DNA of 41,458 nt, taken from assembly GCA_002329365.1 (NCBI GenBank), contig DCUB01000044.1, positions 1 through 41,458 of the forward strand, given 5' to 3'. Origin of the DNA: Ruminococcaceae bacterium UBA1425 (lineage in GTDB: Bacteria; Bacillota; Clostridia; Oscillospirales; Acutalibacteraceae). Under the pieces are notes generated by a model. It saw only the letters and a program-made list of their open reading frames with translations. It ran no database searches and was not told where the DNA came from. Positions 15,836 through 24,228 of this stretch are shown piece by piece; positions within the stretch are counted from its first letter, which is position 1, and each line of letters opens with the position of its first letter. Made by a program: the position numbers and the translations under genes.

Positions 15836-16957
15836 ATGTATAATATACTAACCCTTAACAAGATTTCAGAATACGGACTACAAAAGTTTAACGATAAATA
15901 CACCTACGGCGACAGTGTCGCGGCTCCCGACGCCATTATGGTGCGCTCGGCGGCGATGCACGACATGGAGCTTGCTCCCGAAACGGCGGCAATCGCCCGC
16001 TGCGGCGCAGGCACGAACAATATCCCTGTTGATGAATGCGCCAAAAAAGGCGTTGTGGTTTTTAACACACCCGGCGCAAACGCAAACGGCGTCAAGGAGC
16101 TTGTAATCTGCGCAATGCTGCTTGCCTCAAGAAAGATTGTATCCGGCATTGAGTGGTGCTGCGACCTTAAGGGCAAGTGCAAGGGCGCAGAGGTCAGCAA
16201 GACTGTCGAAAAGGGCAAGGGCGCGTTTGTAGGCCCCGAGATCAAGGGCAAAACTCTCGGTTTAGTCGGTTTGGGAGCAATCGGCAGGCTTGTAGCCGAT
16301 GCGGCGGCAGCTCTCGGAATGACGGTAATCGGCTACGACCCGTTCCCTGTAAAGGGTGTCAGCGATGTTGTCAGGATAGTTGACAGCCTCGACGAGATTT
16401 TCACGCAGGCCGACTACATTTCTCTCCACGCTCCCGGAACGGCGCAGACAAAGAACATGATAAACAAGGATACTCTTGCAAAGATGAAGAACGGGGTACG
16501 CATCATCAACTTCGCGAGAGGCGACCTTGTCAATTCAGACGACATACTCGAAGCCCTCAACAGCGGTAAGGCGGCGGCTTACGCCACCGATTTCCCCACT
16601 GAGGAGCAGCTCGGCGTCGACGGCGTTATTCCGATGCCGCACCTCGGCGCGTCCACTCCCGAAAGCGAGGACAACTGCGCTATAATGGCGGCTGAGGAGC
16701 TTATGCTCTACCTTGAAACGGGAGCAATAAAGAACTCCGTTAACTTCCCCGAGGCTCCGCTGCCGGGCGATTTTAAGAACAGAACATGCGTGTTCTCGAC
16801 TGCCGACGCCGTTGAAGCGGTCAAGTCGGTGCTCGGCGATACTGTATTCAGCGCTGAGAAAAACGGCATAGCCTACACCGTAGCCGACAAGGCAGCCGAC
16901 AAGGCGGCGCTTGAAGCAATCGACGGAGTAATAAGAGTTCGCGTGCTCGGAAAATAA
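15836..16957 (+). CDS. serA: D-3-phosphoglycerate dehydrogenase
   Basis: A 373-residue NAD-dependent D-2-hydroxyacid dehydrogenase. The Rossmann motif is GLVGLGAIG (142-150); catalytic R228 (NFARGD) and H269 (MPHLGASTPES) are clear, and an acidic residue near 252-257 (TDFPTEE) completes the triad. It oxidises 3-phosphoglycerate to 3-phosphohydroxypyruvate. The C-terminus after residue 325 is short and only weakly like an ACT domain, so serine feedback may be reduced; this compact form is common in Clostridia. A GAAAGGAAGAG site precedes the ATG. A serB gene is not adjacent, although two HAD phosphatases occur elsewhere in the window. Confidence 0.93.
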   Translation: MYNILTLNKISEYGLQKFNDKYTYGDSVAAPDAIMVRSAAMHDMELAPETAAIARCGAGTNNIPVDECAKKGVVVFNTPGANANGVKELVICAMLLASRKIVSGIEWCCDLKGKCKGAEVSKTVEKGKGAFVGPEIKGKTLGLVGLGAIGRLVADAAAALGMTVIGYDPFPVKGVSDVVRIVDSLDEIFTQADYISLHAPGTAQTKNMINKDTLAKMKNGVRIINFARGDLVNSDDILEALNSGKAAAYATDFPTEEQLGVDGVIPMPHLGASTPESEDNCAIMAAEELMLYLETGAIKNSVNFPEAPLPGDFKNRTCVFSTADAVEAVKSVLGDTVFSAEKNGIAYTVADKAADKAALEAIDGVIRVRVLGK

Positions 16958-17000
16958 GGTCTTAATATAATTCCGGAACGGTCAGGACCGTTCCCTACGA

Positions 17001-17026
17001 TTGTTTTCCAAAGCTTTGGAAAACAA
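17001..17026. terminator. Perfect 26-bp palindrome after serA
   Basis: TTGTTTTCCAAAG is followed immediately by its exact reverse complement. As RNA it would form an 11-bp stem with a tetraloop 43 bases past the serA stop. The T-rich content lies in the stem rather than after it, so it is an atypical terminator at best. Confidence 0.35.
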
Positions 17027-17250
17027 CATGTGGGGATATGTCCTGACCGTTCTTAGTTTTGTATTATTAAGCAACACCGCGTTTTAGCCTTAAAAGCCAA
17101 TGCACAAAGCTCAAATGAATATAATAATTCTGCGTAGGCAACGGTCTTGACCGTTGTGCAAGATTTTATGAGGCTTCGGACACGGCACGCCGTGTTCCTA
17201 CAATATCAGAACAAAACACCATGTAAAAACGACACGGCTGTTAAAACAAT

Positions 17251-17276
17251 ATCGGAACGCATAAATGCGTTCCGAT
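17251..17276 (-). terminator. Hairpin after the GPH symporter gene, GGAACGCAT class
   Basis: ATCGGAACGCAT and ATGCGTTCCGAT form a 12-bp stem with a 2-base centre. On the minus strand it lies 34 bases after the symporter stop and is followed by ATTGTTTT, so it could end that transcript. Its core GGAACGCAT-NN-ATGCGTTCC recurs at 27106-27125, placing it also in the dispersed palindrome family. Confidence 0.5.
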
Positions 17277-17309
17277 AAAAAAGCATGTATTTATTAACCC
17301 GAAATAAAA

Positions 17310-18836
17310 TCAAAACAGGTCTGACGCAGGTGCGTCTTCGCCGGAAGCCTCTTTTGCCTTGTCCTCCGCTAACAGCGCCAGACGGCGGCGCTCGTGAAGC
17401 TCGCAGTACATTCTTGTGCGCTTATCTCCGTTGAGGTCATAGAACAGCTTCGGTATAATGCTGAGAATGCCCGTTACGACGGGGAGTATGGTGCACATCG
17501 CGAACAGCTTGTATTCAACAGACTCGGTCTGCTTGCCGTAGCCGGCTGTTATCTGGTTGTAGCCGATAGAGGCAAGGATAGACGACTTTATGGTACCGCC
17601 GAAGGTGGTGACGAACTTTGTGGCAAGCCCCTTTGTAACGCCCGTCATGCCCTCGTTCCTGTAACCGTTTTTCCACTCGCCGTAGTCTATTGCCTCGTTG
17701 CGCATTTCTTCGGGAATGACGGAGCGCAGGCCCCACACGAACATCCACAGAGTTTCGCGAATCATAAAGGCGGGAATCATTGCCGAAAGTCTTTTGTAGT
17801 TTTTGTTTACGGAGCCGACAAAGAAAACACCCGCAAGCAGGAAATTGTCGATATGCGAGCTGACGACCCACAATGCTTTTGTGGAGAAGCGTCTTCTTGC
17901 CCACGGGACATATGAGTAGCTGAGCGGCGAAACAACCGCGCCGGGCACGCCGACTATGGTCGACATCGAGGCAAGACCGAGCACGTTTATATAATAGAAG
18001 TTTGTGCCGGAGCTGATGCTGAACGCGCCGAGGAACTCGGAGAGAGTTATAAGCAGCAGCGGCTTGTTAGTGGCGATGGATTTGAGGCTGTCTCTTAACG
18101 TGGGCTTTTCGACGGACTGCATTACGCGTTCCTTTGCGACGAGCGCGAAGTAAAGAGCCATCAGTCCGGCGGCAACAGTGGTTAACACGCCTGCCGAAAT
18201 ATAGAGCGATGTCATTTCAATTTTCATGACATTTCTGTTGACAAGGTCGATAAACAGCCCCATCAGTATCTCCGGCGCTTTTTCAACAAAGCCCGAAAGC
18301 AGGTTTGCCTGAGTTATAAGCCTTGTCCTGTCGTTGATGTTCGGGGTGATTGTGGAGAGCATTCCCGTTCTTGCTATGTTGTTCATCGACGTCGCTAAGT
18401 TTTCTGATATCTGCAAAATCAGGTAAAATGCGAGCTTTGGAACAAAGTATGGGTCGGTTCCGCCGAACACCAGCGGCATACACCAGAACAAAATGCTCAG
18501 TGCTACTCCGGGAAGGGCATAAATTACAAGATATGGCTTGAACTTGCCCCAGCGCGTGCGCGTTTTGTCGATAATCGAAGCTAAAATAACGTCGTTTATA
18601 ATATCCCATATGCCGACGACGAACGTTACGACAGGCTGAAACTTAAGACCTATCTTTAAAATATCGGTGATGAATACGTCGTTGTACTTCGTTATGTTGA
18701 AGCTTTTTGAAATGTCGTAAAGAATGTAGGAAAACGTTTCTTTCGAGCCGACGTAACGCCTTGCCCGGGGAAGAATGCTTTTTTGCTCTGTCTGCTCACG
18801 CACAGCGGCTGAGCCATCGCCTGAAGCCAATGCCAT
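17310..18836 (-). CDS. GPH-family (MFS_2) glycoside:cation symporter
   Basis: A 508-residue multi-pass membrane protein of the glycoside-pentoside-hexuronide:cation symporter family. The family signature is present after the first helices: WDIINDVILASIIDKTRTRWGKFKPYL, with about 12 hydrophobic segments over the length. It would import a sugar or glycoside with Na+ or H+; the substrate is not predictable, though xylosides or galactosides are typical. The ATG at 18836 is chosen because GGAGG lies directly before it; the longer frame from 18884 begins upstream of the predicted transcription start. It follows lepA on the same strand but has its own promoter in the gap. A conserved hydrophilic N-terminus precedes the first helix. 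Confidence 0.85.
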   Translation of the reverse strand: MALASGDGSAAVREQTEQKSILPRARRYVGSKETFSYILYDISKSFNITKYNDVFITDILKIGLKFQPVVTFVVGIWDIINDVILASIIDKTRTRWGKFKPYLVIYALPGVALSILFWCMPLVFGGTDPYFVPKLAFYLILQISENLATSMNNIARTGMLSTITPNINDRTRLITQANLLSGFVEKAPEILMGLFIDLVNRNVMKIEMTSLYISAGVLTTVAAGLMALYFALVAKERVMQSVEKPTLRDSLKSIATNKPLLLITLSEFLGAFSISSGTNFYYINVLGLASMSTIVGVPGAVVSPLSYSYVPWARRRFSTKALWVVSSHIDNFLLAGVFFVGSVNKNYKRLSAMIPAFMIRETLWMFVWGLRSVIPEEMRNEAIDYGEWKNGYRNEGMTGVTKGLATKFVTTFGGTIKSSILASIGYNQITAGYGKQTESVEYKLFAMCTILPVVTGILSIIPKLFYDLNGDKRTRMYCELHERRRLALLAEDKAKEASGEDAPASDLF

Positions 18837-18870
18837 AACCTCCAAAAATATTAATCGGGACAACATATTA

Positions 18871-18899
18871 ATTATATCAAACAACAGCCGTCAATACAA
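18871..18899 (-). promoter_or_regulatory. Predicted sigma-A promoter of the GPH symporter
   Basis: On the minus strand TTGTAT (18899-18894), 17 bases, TATAAT (18876-18871). The -10 box is perfect. The start of transcription would fall close to 18864, leaving a leader of about 28 bases. Confidence 0.7.
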
Positions 18900-18953
18900 G
18901 AAAATAAACATTTTTGTAAGATTGTATAAAAAATACCGCGCCGTTTTGTACAA

Positions 18954-20765
18954 TCAGTTGTTGTCATCAAGCTTCAGGACGGCCATAAACGCCTCCTGAG
19001 GCACCTCAACGGAACCGAACTGCCTCATTCGCTTTTTGCCTTCCTTCTGCTTTTCAAGCAGCTTTTTCTTTCTTGTTATATCGCCGCCGTAGCACTTCGC
19101 AAGCACGTCCTTGCGCATTGCCTTAACCGTTTCGCGCGCGATAACCTTGCCGCCTATAGCCACCTGTATGGGTATCTCGAACATCTGGCGGGGGATATTG
19201 TCCTTTAAACGCTCGGCTATTTTTCTTGCCCTCGCGTATGCCTTGTCGGAATGCACTATGAACGAAAGCGCGTCTATTACGTCGCCGTTCAGAAGGACGT
19301 CAAGCTTTACAAGGTTTGACCTGCGGTAGTCGGCAAGCTCGTAGTCAAGCGAAGCGTAGCCCTTTGTGTGTGATTTAAGCGAGTCGAAAAAGTCGTAAAT
19401 AATCTCGTTCAGCGGAAGCTCGTAGTGAATGTCCACTCTGTCGGACGAAATGTAGGTCATACCCTTGAAAACGCCGCGCCTGTCCTGGCAAAGCTCCATA
19501 ATGGAACCAACATATTCGGGCGGGGAATAGATATGCGCGTTTGTGAACGGCTCCTCGCTGAAGTCTATGTGAGCGGGGTCGGGGTAGTGCGTGGGGTTGT
19601 CGATTTCAACGACTGATCTGTCTGAAAGCTGTATTTGATATATAACGCTCGGAACGGTCGTAACAAGGTCGAGGTCGTATTCACGCTCAAGCCGTTCCTG
19701 AATTATTTCAAGGTGCAAAAGACCGAGAAAGCCGCAGCGGAAGCCGAAGCCGAGAGCGCCGGAGGTCTCAGGCTCATACGAAAGCGAGGCGTCGTTAAGG
19801 CTGAGCTTGGCGAGAGCGTCGCGCAGAGCCTCATAGTCGGCGCCGTCGGCGGGATAAACACCGCAGAAAACCATGGGAACCGCCTTTCGGTAGCCGGGAA
19901 GCGGCTCGGCGGCGGGTGCTGCGGCGTTTGTTACCGTGTCGCCCACGCGCGCGTCGCCGACGGTTTTTATAGAGGCGGTAATGTATCCGACCTCGCCCGA
20001 GGAAAGCTGCGCGGCAGGCTCCATGGACGTAGCGCGCATATACCCTACCTCGACGACGGTGAACTGCGCGCCTGTCGCCATCATCCGCATTGTGTCGCCC
20101 GCCTTTATAGAGCCGTCCATAACGCGGACATATACTATAACGCCCTTGTAGCTGTCGTATATCGAGTCGAAAATCAGCGCGCGGAGCGGTTTGTCGTCGT
20201 TGTTTTCGGGGGGAGGAATAAGCTCGACAATGCGCTGAAGCACCTGCCCGACATTTTCTCCCGTTTTGGCTGAAACACGCGGCGCCGACGAGCAGTCAAG
20301 CCCTATTATGTCCTCAATCTCCGCGGCCACCCTGTCGGGCTCCGCGGCGGGAAGGTCTATCTTGTTTATGACGGGAATAAGCTCAAGGTTGTGGTCAAGC
20401 GCAAGATAAGTGTTGGCAAGCGTCTGCGCCTCGATACCCTGCGAAGCGTCTATTATAAGCAGAGCTCCCTCGCAGGCGGCAAGTGAGCGCGACACCTCGT
20501 AATTGAAGTCGACATGACCGGGAGTGTCTATCAGGTTGAGGTAATATACCTGACCGTCGGGAGCGGTGTAGTCGAGCTTTACGGCGTGCGCCTTTATGGT
20601 GATGCCTCTTTCGCGCTCAAGGTCCATTTTGTCAAGGAGCTGTGCCGTCATGTCGCGCAGGGCGACGGAATTTGTTAGCTCCAGCAGCCTGTCCGCCAGG
20701 GTGGACTTGCCGTGGTCTATGTGCGCGATTATGCTGAAATTTCTGATATTATCCTTGCTGCTCAA
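18954..20765 (-). CDS. lepA: Elongation factor 4 (LepA), ribosomal back-translocase GTPase
   Basis: About 603 residues, normal for LepA. GTPase motifs are AHIDHGKSTLADRL (G1), RERGITIK, DTPGHVDF (G3) and NKIDLP (G4), followed by EF-G-like domains and the LepA-specific C-terminal domain ending in KKKLLEKQKEGKKRMRQFG. It binds stalled or mis-translocated ribosomes. The TTG at 20765 is favoured because AAAGGA lies 11 bases before it and the protein then begins close to the family start SSKDNIRNFSII. The in-frame ATG at 20786 has no ribosome binding site, would add seven residues, and cannot be excluded. Confidence 0.95.
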   Translation of the reverse strand: MSSKDNIRNFSIIAHIDHGKSTLADRLLELTNSVALRDMTAQLLDKMDLERERGITIKAHAVKLDYTAPDGQVYYLNLIDTPGHVDFNYEVSRSLAACEGALLIIDASQGIEAQTLANTYLALDHNLELIPVINKIDLPAAEPDRVAAEIEDIIGLDCSSAPRVSAKTGENVGQVLQRIVELIPPPENNDDKPLRALIFDSIYDSYKGVIVYVRVMDGSIKAGDTMRMMATGAQFTVVEVGYMRATSMEPAAQLSSGEVGYITASIKTVGDARVGDTVTNAAAPAAEPLPGYRKAVPMVFCGVYPADGADYEALRDALAKLSLNDASLSYEPETSGALGFGFRCGFLGLLHLEIIQERLEREYDLDLVTTVPSVIYQIQLSDRSVVEIDNPTHYPDPAHIDFSEEPFTNAHIYSPPEYVGSIMELCQDRRGVFKGMTYISSDRVDIHYELPLNEIIYDFFDSLKSHTKGYASLDYELADYRRSNLVKLDVLLNGDVIDALSFIVHSDKAYARARKIAERLKDNIPRQMFEIPIQVAIGGKVIARETVKAMRKDVLAKCYGGDITRKKKLLEKQKEGKKRMRQFGSVEVPQEAFMAVLKLDDNN

Positions 20766-20825
20766 ATGCGAAATCTGTCCTTTCATGATTTTATGTCAAA
20801 AGGGAAAAAGCAATCCGTTTGTCTT

Positions 20826-20922
20826 ATAGGGGCGACCCTTGCGGTCACCCGTGGTTGTTTTCTGTGCTCGACCGCGGGCGCACACGCAGGTGCAATGGGC
20901 GCACAAACAGGTGCGCCCCTAT
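20826..20922. repeat. 97-bp element with ATAGGGGCG terminal inverted repeats
   Basis: ATAGGGGCG at 20826-20834 is exactly inverted as CGCCCCTAT at 20914-20922. Internal short inversions (GGGCGCAC with GGTGCGCC, GACCCTTGCGGTC) give further pairing. It sits between the secreted hydrolase and lepA genes, upstream of the lepA start. The form suggests a small MITE-like or REP-like element; no flanking duplication is evident. Confidence 0.6.
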
Positions 20923-20941
20923 GATTGGGAAGATAAAATCA

Positions 20942-22435
20942 TCAGTTAGAAGCCGCCACGGGGGTGAGCTTCATCATTGTATGGTCGGCCTGTAAAAACT
21001 GCGGGAAATCATCGTTGTCGAACACCGTCGGCTGACCGTCGAAGCCGAGCGCCCATATGATAAACCTGCACTGGTCGGAGCCGTACAGGCCGCCGACGTG
21101 GCTTATGCCCTTGAAAAACCATGTACTGTCGGGAAGAGTGCAGCAGGAGGCGTCTATAATCCTGTCGGCTGATAAATGGTTGTGACCTGAACAGTAATTC
21201 TTCTGAACATATCCGACGGGAAGCGTTGTTCCGGCTTTGGCGCAGAAAGCCCCGCCGCTTGTGCATGTCGTTTCGATAAGGCAGTCGCCGTGGCTGCTCC
21301 CCGTTGAGGTAACGGGAAGGCTTCCCTTGTCGTAATGCGAGCAGTAAACGACAGCCGTGCCGTCCTCCGACATTACCCTGTTCAGTATCTCGTCGCGGTT
21401 ACGCCGGACTTCGTATTGATAACGGTCTGCCTTTTGTATGAACTCGTCAGTCGCGCCGCCGAGCAGCAGAGCCTTCGCGCCCTCGTATTTTTCGGGACGT
21501 ACAAACGACCACATGCCGGGCATCGAGGCAAACGTATTTTTTAGCACCTTGTCGATTGCCGTGGGGTTAAGACGCTCGCCGAACCCGTTTACGAACCTGA
21601 ACAGACCGTTAAAAAGCATGCCCGTGCCGAGCGCGCCGCAGGCGCGTCCTATAAAAGCGTCGGCAAGTGCGTTGCCCGTCTTTAAGGTTTTCAGATATTG
21701 AAAAACGTCGTACTTGTTTATCTGAAGCTCGCCGTTAAAAAGATTGCCGACAAACATAAGCCCGCTGTCGGCAGGCGACATGAACACAGCCTTTTCGATT
21801 TTCTTTCCGCCGTACTCGGCAAAATACGCGAGCGTCTGAACACCGCCCATGCTGCACGGCACAACGCTTACCTTTTCGTGATTTGTTTCGTCAAGAACAC
21901 CGCTTATAAAAGCGTCAAGATTGTCGGCGTTGGCGCAGGGGTCAAGCCGCCAGTCGTAATTGTAGAAATATGTGTGGTCGGCGCCTATCTCGTCGACGAG
22001 CGCGTGTACGATATTGAATTCGGGTTTATCGCTCGTTAAATACTCGTCGTAGTTTTCCGTGGAGCCGGGAAAGGTCTCCGGCGACACGTTATATTTTGAG
22101 TTGCCATTTTCGTCGCACCTGAACTCTTCAAAGACGCCGAGCGCGACGTCCGCCAGAGCGTCGGCAAACACGTTGAAGTCGCGCTTTACAACGGCCTTGA
22201 AAATGCCGGCAAATACGGAGCATATAATCTTTCCGGCGTTGAGCTGCGGCGGAAAGCAGATATGTTCGTTTTGTGTGCCTTTGTCGATATAGAACGGGCA
22301 GCTGCCGACGCCGCTTATTACAATAACGGGCGTGTGTCCGCAGCCGCATTCGGTCCTGTCTGCTGCAAAGGCGGGGACACTGCAAAGAACCGAAAGGGAA
22401 AACGCAAGGATTAACGAAACGGCTTTTTTATACAT
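20942..22435 (-). CDS. Secreted LCAT-family alpha/beta hydrolase (lipase/acyltransferase)
   Basis: A 497-residue protein with a clear signal peptide (KK at 3-4, hydrophobic 6-20, cleavage after AFA at 22-24). The mature part begins with cysteine-rich ECGCG and then VIVISGVGSCPFY, the oxyanion strand of an alpha/beta hydrolase. YNYDWRLDP at 159-167 is a hallmark of lecithin:cholesterol acyltransferase relatives, the nucleophile is S195 in PCSMGG, and a likely catalytic His is in GISHVGGLYG near the C-terminus. It probably deacylates or transacylates lipids or esters outside the membrane. The mature sequence has many cysteines. It is 16 bases after the Nif3-like gene, with a GGGAG site before its ATG. 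Confidence 0.75.
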   Translation of the reverse strand: MYKKAVSLILAFSLSVLCSVPAFAADRTECGCGHTPVIVISGVGSCPFYIDKGTQNEHICFPPQLNAGKIICSVFAGIFKAVVKRDFNVFADALADVALGVFEEFRCDENGNSKYNVSPETFPGSTENYDEYLTSDKPEFNIVHALVDEIGADHTYFYNYDWRLDPCANADNLDAFISGVLDETNHEKVSVVPCSMGGVQTLAYFAEYGGKKIEKAVFMSPADSGLMFVGNLFNGELQINKYDVFQYLKTLKTGNALADAFIGRACGALGTGMLFNGLFRFVNGFGERLNPTAIDKVLKNTFASMPGMWSFVRPEKYEGAKALLLGGATDEFIQKADRYQYEVRRNRDEILNRVMSEDGTAVVYCSHYDKGSLPVTSTGSSHGDCLIETTCTSGGAFCAKAGTTLPVGYVQKNYCSGHNHLSADRIIDASCCTLPDSTWFFKGISHVGGLYGSDQCRFIIWALGFDGQPTVFDNDDFPQFLQADHTMMKLTPVAASN

Positions 22436-22451
22436 ATGTGAACTCCCATTA

Positions 22452-23213
22452 TTATAAGTGTTTAATCGTTCTCTTTTGTTTAAGCACCGTTACGACGACG
22501 TCGGGGAATCTGTCCTGAAGCCTTTCGGCAAGCACGGGTACCGCGGGATATTCCGTTTCAAAATGACCTGCCGCTATAAGCGTAAGCCCGCTGTCGGCAG
22601 CGTCGAGGAAGTTATGATAATTCGCGTCGCCCGTGATGAGTGCGTCGATGCCCATTTCGGAAATTTCGGCGGCAAGATTTCCGCCGCTTCCGCCGCAGAC
22701 GGCGACTGTTTCGACAGGACGCCCGCCGTCGCACCAGCGAAGCTTGCAGTCAAGCTGTTCGGAAACCTCAACGGCAAGCTCATATGGCGACAACGGCCTT
22801 GGCAGGAACCCGACGCGAACCATCGGAACGGGAGTATCGCTTGTTATGACAGCCTCAATCTTTGAGAGTGAAAAAATGTCGGCAAGCACGTCGTTTACGC
22901 CGTCGACGGCACAGTCGAGCGACGTGTGGGCGCAGATTGCCGAAATTCCCGAGGCGGCAAGCTCATAAGCCGCTTCGCCCTTTGTAAGGCGCTTTAACGG
23001 CTTGTAGATTACGGGGTGGTGGCTTACAATTAGCTCCGCCCCGCACTCCTTCGCAAGCTCGATAGTTTCCCTTGTGATGTCGAGCGAAACGGCAACGGAG
23101 CGAACAGCCAAGTCGGGGTCGCCTACAAGAAAGCCGCTGTTGTCATATTCGAGCTGACCTGAAAACGGCGCTATGGAATCGATGAAATCATACACGTCCC
23201 TTACGGTTGTCAT
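22452..23213 (-). CDS. Nif3-like dinuclear metal centre protein (YqfO type)
   Basis: A 253-residue NIF3/GTP cyclohydrolase I type 2-like protein. Metal ligands are visible as H65-H66 in VSHHPVIY, D100 in TSLDCAVDGVND, and GHFETE near 217-222. The fold forms hexamers or trimers around two metal ions; its cellular task is unsettled. It lacks the PII-like insert seen in longer YqfO proteins. The neighbouring trmK gene is its usual partner in Firmicutes, but here 316 bases of repeat DNA separate them. It probably heads a transcript with the secreted hydrolase. Confidence 0.92.
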   Translation of the reverse strand: MTTVRDVYDFIDSIAPFSGQLEYDNSGFLVGDPDLAVRSVAVSLDITRETIELAKECGAELIVSHHPVIYKPLKRLTKGEAAYELAASGISAICAHTSLDCAVDGVNDVLADIFSLSKIEAVITSDTPVPMVRVGFLPRPLSPYELAVEVSEQLDCKLRWCDGGRPVETVAVCGGSGGNLAAEISEMGIDALITGDANYHNFLDAADSGLTLIAAGHFETEYPAVPVLAERLQDRFPDVVVTVLKQKRTIKHL

Positions 23214-23235
23214 ATAAAAACCCCCTTTGAGAAGT

Positions 23236-23277
23236 AAGAGGTAAGAAATAAGAGGTTAGCCCTTAGTCTATAGTACC
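23236..23277. repeat. Heptanucleotide-phased degenerate repeat
   Basis: Six successive 7-base units can be read: AAGAGGT, AAGAAAT, AAGAGGT, TAGCCCT, TAGTCTA, TAGTACC. The first three are clearly related; the rest keep the phase. A cleaner heptamer array lies at 26945-26986, and both arrays sit ahead of a copy of the same ~91-bp element. Confidence 0.55.
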
Positions 23278-23323
23278 TGTATTGTCTGAAATCTGACAAA
23301 ATGCCTTTATTATAGGGTACGGA

Positions 23324-23352
23324 TTTCTATACGCGACGTAGTTTTTTGTCAA
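23324..23352 (-). promoter_or_regulatory. Possible promoter of the nif3-hydrolase pair
   Basis: On the minus strand a perfect TTGACA (23352-23347) is followed after 17 bases by TAGAAA, or after 15 by TATAGA. A separate TATAAT lies at 23314-23309 without a good -35. One of these probably starts the nif3 transcript, but the choice is unclear. Confidence 0.35.
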
Positions 23353-23434
23353 CAGATTCTCCGTATCGTTTATGCTATATCAGCGGCGCGTCAAGTATGC
23401 CGCGCCCTACACATACTATAAATGCTAACGTATA

Positions 23435-23525
23435 ACGCCCGAATTTGTAGGGGTCGGCGCCCTCGGCGACCTGAGGGATTTGAAGGTTTTACCGCAGTCG
23501 TTGTGAAAAGCTTTAGGTGAAACAA
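23435..23525 (+). repeat. ~91-bp dispersed element, copy A
   Basis: It begins ACGCCCGAATTTGTAGGGG and ends TTTAGGTGAAACAA. A second, diverged copy lies at 27007-27097 in the same orientation with nearly the same length. The central CGCC-CTC-GGCG hairpin corresponds to CGTC-CTC-GACG in copy B, a paired change. A further GGCGCG/CGCGCC stem followed by CCTAC lies just upstream at 23385-23406. This block fills most of the 316-base gap between trmK and nif3. Confidence 0.65.
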
Positions 23526-23529
23526 TGTA

Positions 23530-24228
23530 TTAGTCCTTAGCCTGTATCTTCGTATATTGCTTTATATCGGGTAGAATTTTTCTTATAAACTCCACCTCGT
23601 CAGGCAGGAGGTTTGCGTACTCGAGCGCGTCGGCACGCTTTTTGAGGTATATGTAGGTTTTCGTAAAGTGGTATGATGCCGCGTCGTTTTTGCAGCGGAA
23701 AAGCTCGCCGGTATATATGTAGGAGTCTGCGTAGTCCTTTGCCTCGGCTTGTGAATACTCCGCGCAAAAGGCAATGTAGGGACGGCACTCGTCAAAGCAC
23801 GCGTTTTCATACAGTATCGTGAAACCGTTACTTATAAGAAAAGCGCGAACCTCCTCGGGTCTTGACATCGGCTGAAAAACAAACCGCTTCGTTTTGTCCT
23901 TAATCCAGACGGCGCGCGAAAGCATTTCGACAATAAGCGTTCCGCCCATTCCGGCAAAAATAAAGTCGTCGGCGTCGTCTGAGGAAATTCCGTCAAGACC
24001 GTCCGACAATCTAAGCTCGATTTTATCACTCAGCGAAAGCTGCGCGAGCGTTTCGGCGGCGTTTCTGAGCGGCCCTTCGCGCAGGTCGGTTGCAAGGGCG
24101 CGCGGACATGTGCCGGACGACACGAGATAAGCCGGAAGATAAGCGTGGTCGGTACCGATATCGGCAGCGACCGCACCGTCTCTTACCATCTCCGCCGTCA
24201 TTTTGAGGCGCGGGGAAAACCTTTGCAT
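23530..24228 (-). CDS. trmK: tRNA (adenine22-N1)-methyltransferase TrmK family
   Basis: A 232-residue class I SAM-dependent methyltransferase. The family-specific motif AADIGTDHAYLP (21-32) binds SAM, ATDLREGPL forms the next acidic strand, LRLSDGLDGI follows, and FAGMGGTLIVEML holds the catalytic region. It methylates N1 of A22 in tRNA in Gram-positive bacteria. Its ATG overlaps the stop of the upstream DUF1858 gene by one base (TGATG), so the pair is translationally coupled. The usual downstream partner, the Nif3-like gene, is separated by repeats. Confidence 0.93.
   Translation of the reverse strand: MQRFSPRLKMTAEMVRDGAVAADIGTDHAYLPAYLVSSGTCPRALATDLREGPLRNAAETLAQLSLSDKIELRLSDGLDGISSDDADDFIFAGMGGTLIVEMLSRAVWIKDKTKRFVFQPMSRPEEVRAFLISNGFTILYENACFDECRPYIAFCAEYSQAEAKDYADSYIYTGELFRCKNDAASYHFTKTYIYLKKRADALEYANLLPDEVEFIRKILPDIKQYTKIQAKD

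Larger units (their letters stand above)
16958..17309. repeat. 352-bp gene-free block packed with palindromes
   Basis: This gap between convergent serA and the GPH symporter gene holds no plausible gene. It contains a GGAACGGTC-class palindrome (16975-16994), a perfect 26-bp palindrome (17001-17026), an inverted second copy of one arm (GTCCTGACCGTTC at 17040-17052 against 16976-16988), another GGAACGGTC relative with mismatch-compensated ends, CAACGGTC/GACCGTTG (17139-17156), a GGACACGG-class element (17178-17198) and a 12-bp stem at 17251-17276. The nested arrangement suggests repeated insertion of small elements at a transcription end. Confidence 0.75.

Noticed and set aside
19635..20273. 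A 212-codon open frame antisense to lepA
   Set aside because: lepA is unambiguous over this range and the antisense product has arginine/glycine-rich shadow composition.
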